From Alphaproteobacteria bacterium (GTDB taxonomy: Bacteria; Pseudomonadota; Alphaproteobacteria; Caulobacterales; Hyphomonadaceae): a DNA stretch of 64,000 bases. Shown here one piece after another: positions 59,170 through 64,000 of this stretch; position 1 is the first letter of the stretch, and each line of letters starts with the position of its first letter. The stretch lies in contig WGLW01000008.1 of assembly GCA_016125405.1 (NCBI GenBank), positions 1-64,000 on the forward strand. Reading direction: 5' to 3'. Both the position numbers and the translations under genes were made by a program. The notes under the pieces are model-generated. The model worked only from the letters and a program-made list of their open reading frames with translations. It was not told the DNA's origin and made no database searches.

Positions 59170-60449
59170 CCGGGCGCACCGGTTGTCTGGTCTGCAAGCA
59201 GTTGGCTTATCGCATTGATGCTCGCGTCTAACGGCGCTCGCGCCTGGGCGAAGAATGCGGTGAGGTCGGGACGTACGCTTTCGCCTTTCAGTTCGGCAAT
59301 CCAGTACCGTGCCAGAGCCGGGGCGTCGCGGCCGAGCACGAGCGCCCCCGCTTTTTCCAGGGCGAGGAATGTCTCGCGGAAGTTATAGCCATGCGGGCCG
59401 GTAAACACTCGTTTCCCCAGCTGGGCAGGTTCAATTGCATTGTGTCCGCCGACGGTCTCTGAGGTCGCCCCGCCGAGAAAAACGGCGTCGCTGGCGGCGT
59501 ACCAGAATACAAGTTCGCCGATCGTGTCGGCGACAAGTGCCCTCACATGCGGGGCGGGAGCTGAAGGATTGGAGGAGCGCAGTTGCGCACTCAACCCGCG
59601 GGCGCTGCAGAGGTCGATAATTTCACCGCCTCGCTCAGGATGGCGCGGCACGATGACCAGCAGTGCGTCTGGAAAGTCTCTCAGCACTTCGGCGAACGCC
59701 TCCAGCGCCATGTCTTCTTCGCCGCGATGGGTCGAAGCGGCCAGCAGCGTTTTCCTGGCGCCGATCTGGAGACGCCATGCATCAAGCGACTTGGCGGATG
59801 GCGGTTCTACCGGGGACGCCCGCTTTAGGTTTCCGACGATCTCGATCGGGCGCCCCAGCACGCTTTCCAGGCCCTCGGCCGTGGACCTGTCCGCCGCGCC
59901 GATAAAGCGGAACACAGCAAAGAGCTGGCGCGCCGAAGCCTTGCGCGCCTGCCAACCACGCAGGGAGCGCTCCGTCATCCTGGCGTTGACCAGCGCAGCC
60001 GGAATGGACCGCTGGCGAAGCGTGATGAGCATGTTCGGCCAGATCTCACCTTCGGCGAATACAGCCGCGTCCGGACGCCAATGGTCCAGAAAGCGCTTCA
60101 CGGCGCCGGGTCCGTCCACGGGCGCCATCTGATGCACAATCCCGTCAGGCTCCCACGCGGCGATCATGTCTGCCGAAGTCAGCGTCTGCGTAGTGATCAC
60201 CGCCGACACGTCAGGCCTGCGCTGGCGCAACGTCGCGAACAGATCCACCAGCAGACGCGATTCACCGACGCTCGCGCCGTGCATCCATAGAAGCTGTCCC
60301 GGTGGGCGGATGGCGGACGTCTGTCCGGTCCGTTCTCCGATCCTGTCGCTGCGCTCCTTGCCGCGCTTGAGCCGTTGGCCCAGCACGAACCGGGCGGCCG
60401 GCTCGGCAAGCCGCGTTCCCAGCGTGTAGAGCGCCAGCGAGGCTGTCAC
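59166..60449 (-). CDS. waaA: Kdo transferase (3-deoxy-D-manno-octulosonic acid transferase)
   Basis: A 427-residue GT-B glycosyltransferase that adds Kdo to lipid IVA. The acceptor-side signature WMHGASVGESRLLVDLFAT carries the catalytic Glu, and NARMTERSLRGWQARKASAR, AASTHRGEEDMALEAFAEV and GGATSETVGGHNAIEPAQLG form the CMP-Kdo pocket. Number of Kdo residues added is unknown. It overlaps the DUF374 gene (60446-60449) and lpxK by 4 bp each. Confidence 0.94.
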   Translation of the reverse strand: MTASLALYTLGTRLAEPAARFVLGQRLKRGKERSDRIGERTGQTSAIRPPGQLLWMHGASVGESRLLVDLFATLRQRRPDVSAVITTQTLTSADMIAAWEPDGIVHQMAPVDGPGAVKRFLDHWRPDAAVFAEGEIWPNMLITLRQRSIPAALVNARMTERSLRGWQARKASARQLFAVFRFIGAADRSTAEGLESVLGRPIEIVGNLKRASPVEPPSAKSLDAWRLQIGARKTLLAASTHRGEEDMALEAFAEVLRDFPDALLVIVPRHPERGGEIIDLCSARGLSAQLRSSNPSAPAPHVRALVADTIGELVFWYAASDAVFLGGATSETVGGHNAIEPAQLGKRVFTGPHGYNFRETFLALEKAGALVLGRDAPALARYWIAELKGESVRPDLTAFFAQARAPLDASINAISQLLADQTTGAPG

Positions 60450-61249
60450 GAGATGCGGCGCTCCAGGGACCTGTCGGAGGAAAGGTCTTCAGACTCTTCT
60501 TCGTCGGCCTGCACGGGCGCCTTACTTGCGTTTGATGTCGAGGCCAGCGGTTGAAGCCCCGCCAACTCATCCGCGCGCGCTGTCACCCTCTTGAGAGCCA
60601 GTTCCACGTCTAGCCGCAGCGCCTCGCTATCCATGTCCTTTGCGGTTGGCACGATATCGAGAACGCAGGCTGCGCGGGCGAACAGGCCGGGAAACAACAG
60701 GCGATCCCAGCTATTGAGACGCCGGCAATTGGCGGAGAGCCCGTAGACGATGATGGGCGCGCCCATCTGCTGGGCCAGCTTCACCGCTCCGATCCCGACA
60801 ACCTCCGGCGGCCCTTTGGGCCCATCGATGGTGACGACGATGCCGCCGCCCTTGTTCATCACCTGCATGGCTTCTTTGGCTCCCATGAAGCCGCGCTTGT
60901 CCTTGGACTTGCCCTTGTTGGCGGCCGATCCGCGAATGATGAACAATCCGAGGAGCGTGCCGGCCCGCTTGGTGAACTCGCCGTCGCGCGAGTTGGAGAC
61001 CATGAGCGCAGGCGGGTGAGGGGATTTCGGCCATTTCGGCCTGAACAAGATCTGGGCGACCGGCATCAGCAGGATGCGCGAATGCCATGTCGCCGCGACC
61101 CAGCCCTTCGGGCCTGTCCAGACCTTGCGGAGATGATCCATGCCCTCGAAGCGCCAGCGCAAGGTATGCGCGAGCAGCGACATGTACATCCAGATAACTG
61201 TGCCGCCGATCCACGGAATCACCGGCGAGCGGGCAAGGCGTTTAAACAT
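60446..61249 (-). CDS. DUF374 lysophospholipid acyltransferase-like protein
   Basis: A 267-residue member of the DUF374 family, a relative of lysophospholipid/LpxL acyltransferases. Visible: WVAATWHSRILLMPVAQILF (the catalytic HS/HxD-like region), ALMVSNSRDGEFTKRAGTLL, TIDGPKGPPEVVGIGAVKLA and IVYGLSANCRRLNSWDRLLF. An N-terminal hydrophobic segment anchors it. First gene of the coupled lipid A operon. The acidic Ser-rich tail (about 240-267) is not part of the fold. Substrate unknown; it may act on lipid A or phospholipid precursors. The 187-bp gap upstream has a TATATA stretch near the start. Confidence 0.86.
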   Translation of the reverse strand: MFKRLARSPVIPWIGGTVIWMYMSLLAHTLRWRFEGMDHLRKVWTGPKGWVAATWHSRILLMPVAQILFRPKWPKSPHPPALMVSNSRDGEFTKRAGTLLGLFIIRGSAANKGKSKDKRGFMGAKEAMQVMNKGGGIVVTIDGPKGPPEVVGIGAVKLAQQMGAPIIVYGLSANCRRLNSWDRLLFPGLFARAACVLDIVPTAKDMDSEALRLDVELALKRVTARADELAGLQPLASTSNASKAPVQADEEESEDLSSDRSLERRIS

Positions 61250-61436
61250 GACGCGCTATATACTCCCTGCGCCGCGCGCCGCCATATGCGATACGCCGCG
61301 CAGGACAGCATGCCGCCCAAGACCCCAGCCGCCGCTGCGTCCTGTACCGTCCGCGGCGCCCCGCAGCCTTGCAATCCTCCGCCGAACCGGCATCTAACGC
61401 CGGCGTGCCGCATTCCGGCATGGCTGATGGACCCAC

Positions 61437-62105
61437 ATGGCCGAACCGATCGACCTTTCGACCACAGCCGGACGCCGCAGGGCGCGATTCGACCTGCACT
61501 GGGGCGATCATGGCTTTCTGAGATTGCGGTTTCGCAATCTTCACCGGATCTCGGACGAGATGTATCGGGCCAACCAGCCATCGCCCGAGCACATTGGCCG
61601 CTATGCCCGTGAGCTGGGCCTCAAGACAATAATCAACCTGCGGGGGAAAAGTCCGAAAGGGTATTACCTTCTCGAAAAAGAAGCCTGTCATCGCCACGGC
61701 GTCGATCTTGTCGATTTCCAGGTGTTTTCCCGCGACGCGCCGGCAAGAGACAGCGTTCTGGCCGCGCGCGATCTGTTTCAGTCGATCGCTTACCCGGCCC
61801 TGATGCACTGCAAATCCGGGGCGGACCGGGCGGGCCTGATGGCGGTGCTTTACATGCATTTCCGGCAGGGCCTGCCCATCGAGGAAGCCAGAAAGCAGCT
61901 GTCTTTCAAATACCTGCATATCCGGGAAGGAAAGACCGGCGTCCTCGACTTCTTCTTCGAAACCTATCTGAAAGAGGGCAAGCCGGCGAACCAGACCTTC
62001 GCCGAATGGGTCGCGAGCTCCTACGACCGGGCCACGGTGAAGGCCGAATTCCTGCGGACCTGGAAGCAGAAACTCAATCTGGACCAGCTCCTTCAGCGGG
62101 AATAG
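61437..62105 (+). CDS. Dual-specificity/tyrosine phosphatase-like protein
   Basis: A 222-residue cysteine phosphatase of the bacterial DSP/PTP type. The signature CKSGADRAG (C-x5-R, preceded by LMHC) lies near residue 123-130, and the general-acid loop is likely in FQVFSRDAPARDSV. LHRISDEMYRANQPSPEHIG and GLKTIINLRGKSPKGYYLLE match the family. Substrate is unknown; members act on phosphotyrosine, phosphosugars or phosphoinositides. It is divergent from the lipid A operon. Confidence 0.87.
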   Translation: MAEPIDLSTTAGRRRARFDLHWGDHGFLRLRFRNLHRISDEMYRANQPSPEHIGRYARELGLKTIINLRGKSPKGYYLLEKEACHRHGVDLVDFQVFSRDAPARDSVLAARDLFQSIAYPALMHCKSGADRAGLMAVLYMHFRQGLPIEEARKQLSFKYLHIREGKTGVLDFFFETYLKEGKPANQTFAEWVASSYDRATVKAEFLRTWKQKLNLDQLLQRE

Positions 62106-62199
62106 GCGGGCTATCCGCCCGGCGGCGCCGCCGAAAAATCCGGTCGCGCTGTGTTCCGCCTGACGCTACAAAGTCTGGGTCGCTGCGGAGGGGTGCTCC

Positions 62200-62487
62200 A
62201 TGAAGTTCTTCATTATCAACAGTTTCCGGATGATCGTGTACATCGCGTACTTCGCGATCATCGCGATCCAGGCGTTCGGCTTTTACCTCAAGCGGGTCGA
62301 GGTCAACGATGTCTTCGCCCAGCTGGTCGGAAGCCGGCTCAACCCATCGGGAGAGGCGGCCGTCGCGATCATTTCCGGACTGATCTCTGGCTGGTTCCTC
62401 GCCACGATCGTCTGCGGATTGCTGGTGACGCTGCTGGACATCCGGGACGACATCAACGATCGCCTGCCCAACGCGCGCGGCAAGTAG
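62200..62487 (+). CDS. Small two-helix membrane protein, unrecognised
   Basis: A 95-residue protein with hydrophobic segments at about 7-27 (RMIVYIAYFAIIAIQAFGFY) and 54-78 (AIISGLISGWFLATIVCGLL), a polar loop between them and a charged C-terminus (DIRDDINDRLPNARGK). The ATG at 62200 follows GGAGGGG, a strong ribosome site. It lies between the phosphatase and pmbA genes. No family is apparent. Confidence 0.75.
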   Translation: MKFFIINSFRMIVYIAYFAIIAIQAFGFYLKRVEVNDVFAQLVGSRLNPSGEAAVAIISGLISGWFLATIVCGLLVTLLDIRDDINDRLPNARGK

Positions 62488-62581
62488 ACCTTCTCGCGTA
62501 ACTGCCCGACCAGGCGGACGGCGCGTCGGCAGAGCCGATGCGCCCTTCGTATTCCCGTTTGCCTGCCCTAGATAGGATCGC

Positions 62582-63919
62582 ATGACCTCACCGAACGCCG
62601 ACCTCCTGCAGACGCTGATCGAGAAAACCCTTCGATCCGGCGCCGATGCGGTGGACGCCCGACTGTCCGAAAGCGCCAGTCTGTCGGTCGAGGTCCGCAA
62701 TGGCGATCTGGAGCAGGTCGAACGGGAGGAGTCCCGCGGCCTCGCACTGCGCGCGCTGGTCGGGCGGCGACAGGCGCATGTCTCGGCGACGGATCTTTCG
62801 CCTGCTGCGCTGGACGCCTTGAGCGAGCGGGTTGTCGCCATGGCGAGGATGGCGCCGGAAGACAAGTATTGCGGCATACCGGACGCCTCTGAAATTTCTT
62901 CCAAACGGCCCGATCTGGATCTCGACTGCGACGACACGCCCGCCGCTGAAATTCTCGAAGAGCGCGCACGCGAAGGCGAGGCGGCCGCGCTGGCTGTTTC
63001 GGGCGTCAAGCAGACGGGCCATTCCGGCGCGTCGTGGCAGACGTCGCGAACCTGGGTCGCAGCATCCAACGGATTCGTTGCCGAGCGCAGCGGCGGTATG
63101 TCTTCGCTGGCGGTCATGGCGATCGCCGAGCGCGATGGAGCGATGGAGCGGGACTACGACAGCCGGTCGGAACGGCGGAAGGCGCGTATGCCTGCGGCTG
63201 CAGAAATTGGCCAGACGGCCGGCGAACGCGCCGTCGCCCGCCTGGGACCAAGGAAGCTGGATAGCCGGGTCGCTGCGGTGATCTTCGAGAACAGGCTGGC
63301 CAACCGGCTGCTCTCCGCCTTTGTCGGCGCCATATCCGGTCCAGCGATCGCCCGTGGAGTCTCGTTCCTCAAGGATCGGCTGAACAAGCCGGTTTTCGGT
63401 CCCACGGTCAGGGTGATTGACGACCCGCTCAAACCCGGCGGCTTTGGCTCGCGGGGCTATGACGGTGAAGGCCGCGAGGTTTCGCGCAAGGCGCTGGTGG
63501 ACAATGGCGTGCTGACGCAGTGGTTGCTCAACGGACCGTCCGCGCGGCAGCTGGGTCTGACGCCAAATGGGTTCGCCAGCATGGGGTTCGGCGACCCGCC
63601 CGGCATCACCACGTCCAATCTGGATCTCCAGCCCGGGGCCGACGACCTCGACGGCCTGATGAAGCAGGCTGGGGAAGGGTTGCTGATCACCGACATGTTC
63701 GGCCCGTCGCTTAATCCCAATACGGGCGATTACTCGGTTGGCGTTTCCGGCTTCTGGTTCGAAAATGGCGAGCGGGCATTTCCCGTCTCGGAAGTGACGG
63801 TCGCCGGCGACCTGCCGTCGATGCTGCTCCGCGCCGTGCCCGGTTCCGATCTTGAAATTCGAGGTTCCATGAACTCACCCAGCCTTCTGATCGATGGGCT
63901 GTCCCTTGCCGGACGCTGA
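62582..63919 (+). CDS. pmbA: TldD/PmbA family protease
   Basis: A 445-residue zinc-metalloprotease-fold protein of the TldD/PmbA family, which in other bacteria processes peptide microcins and antitoxins as a heterodimer with TldD. The N-terminal domain (DAVDARLSESASLSVEVRNG, ELEQ-type core ALRALVGRRQAHVSATDLSP) and the C-terminal domain (GTGDYSVGVSGFWFENGERA-type segment, EVTVAGDLPSMLLRAV) are standard for PmbA. PmbA itself lacks the HExxxH motif of TldD, and TldD is not in the window. It is followed after an overlap by a CysQ-like start. Confidence 0.92.
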   Translation: MTSPNADLLQTLIEKTLRSGADAVDARLSESASLSVEVRNGDLEQVEREESRGLALRALVGRRQAHVSATDLSPAALDALSERVVAMARMAPEDKYCGIPDASEISSKRPDLDLDCDDTPAAEILEERAREGEAAALAVSGVKQTGHSGASWQTSRTWVAASNGFVAERSGGMSSLAVMAIAERDGAMERDYDSRSERRKARMPAAAEIGQTAGERAVARLGPRKLDSRVAAVIFENRLANRLLSAFVGAISGPAIARGVSFLKDRLNKPVFGPTVRVIDDPLKPGGFGSRGYDGEGREVSRKALVDNGVLTQWLLNGPSARQLGLTPNGFASMGFGDPPGITTSNLDLQPGADDLDGLMKQAGEGLLITDMFGPSLNPNTGDYSVGVSGFWFENGERAFPVSEVTVAGDLPSMLLRAVPGSDLEIRGSMNSPSLLIDGLSLAGR

Positions 63920-64000
63920 CAAGCGCGATCTGGAAGACGACCTGGCCCTCGTGACCGAAGTGGCGCTTGAAGCCGGTCGCCTGTCCCTTCAATGGCTGGC
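63906..64000 (+). CDS. CysQ/inositol monophosphatase-like protein, N-terminus only
   Basis: A TTG at 63906 opens a frame that begins PDADKRDLEDDLALVTEVAL and continues EAGRLSLQWL to the window edge without a stop. This looks like the N-terminus of 3'(2'),5'-bisphosphate nucleotidase (CysQ) or an inositol-monophosphatase relative, which follow pmbA in many alphaproteobacteria. It overlaps the pmbA end by 14 bp. The call rests on 31 residues and context, so it is tentative. Confidence 0.55.
   Translation, partial: MPDADKRDLEDDLALVTEVALEAGRLSLQWL

Overview
The window looks like a chromosome segment of a high-GC alphaproteobacterium of the Caulobacterales/Hyphomonadales type. The evidence is the divK-pleD pair, a petP-petR-like regulator pair beside ilvE, the cytochrome bc1 operon petABC, the lipid A/Kdo operon, UbiK, DUF1285, DUF6111 and DUF2093 genes, and frequent GTG/TTG starts and 1-4 bp start/stop overlaps. 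No rRNA, tRNA, CRISPR array, phage block or complete insertion sequence was found. About 70 genes are tightly packed; no gap exceeds 280 bp.

Layout: 0-0.6 kb, an unrecognised gene cut by the left edge, then REP-like hairpins. 0.6-6.1 kb: NIPSNAP lipoprotein, DODA-type dioxygenase, HlyC/CorC-like protein, indoleamine 2,3-dioxygenase-like protein, SDR. 6.3-13.5 kb: a GNAT gene, then the minus-strand operon moxR - DUF58 - BatA-like/DUF4159 - VWA membrane protein. 13.5-17.1 kb: DUF1285, CoA pyrophosphatase, DUF6111, CCA-adding enzyme, then TspO. 17.2-24.4 kb: tadE/tadG-like pair, hemF, two related small cysteine-motif lipoproteins, trmL and petABC. 24.5-33.2 kb: GNAT, mtnP, LysE exporter, GST, apt, ClpP-like protease, a proline-rich unknown, rlmJ, a second exporter/GST pair and an MFS drug exporter. 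33.2-37.2 kb: ychF, pth, rplY, amt. 37.5-39.8 kb: a BlaI-type repressor with an M56 membrane metallopeptidase fused to M23 domains. 39.9-45.5 kb: prs, then the pgeF-midA-lgt operon, ubiK, ybjN-like, proC. 45.5-53.5 kb: MarR/response-regulator/kinase operon, ilvE, a five-gene minus-strand cluster (DUF4177-like, RidA, GDPD, GNAT, HIT) and dinB. 53.7-57.2 kb: divK-pleD, DUF2093, an M23 lipoprotein, DUF1801. 57.2-64 kb: DUF374-waaA-lpxK-lpxL, a PTP-like phosphatase, a small membrane protein, pmbA and the start of a CysQ-like gene.

Functional threads are envelope building and surveillance (lgt, lipid A/Kdo genes, two M23 proteins, the BlaI-M56/M23 pair), respiration (petABC, UbiK, petPR homologues), purine/methylthioadenosine salvage (mtnP, apt, prs), and cell-cycle/c-di-GMP signalling (divK, pleD).

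The strongest candidate for an under-described system is the BlaI plus M56-M23 fusion at 37.4-39.8 kb. The usual beta-lactam sensor domain of BlaR1 is replaced by a proline-rich linker, an M23-like module without visible zinc ligands and an intact M23 domain, and a palindromic operator lies over the predicted promoter.
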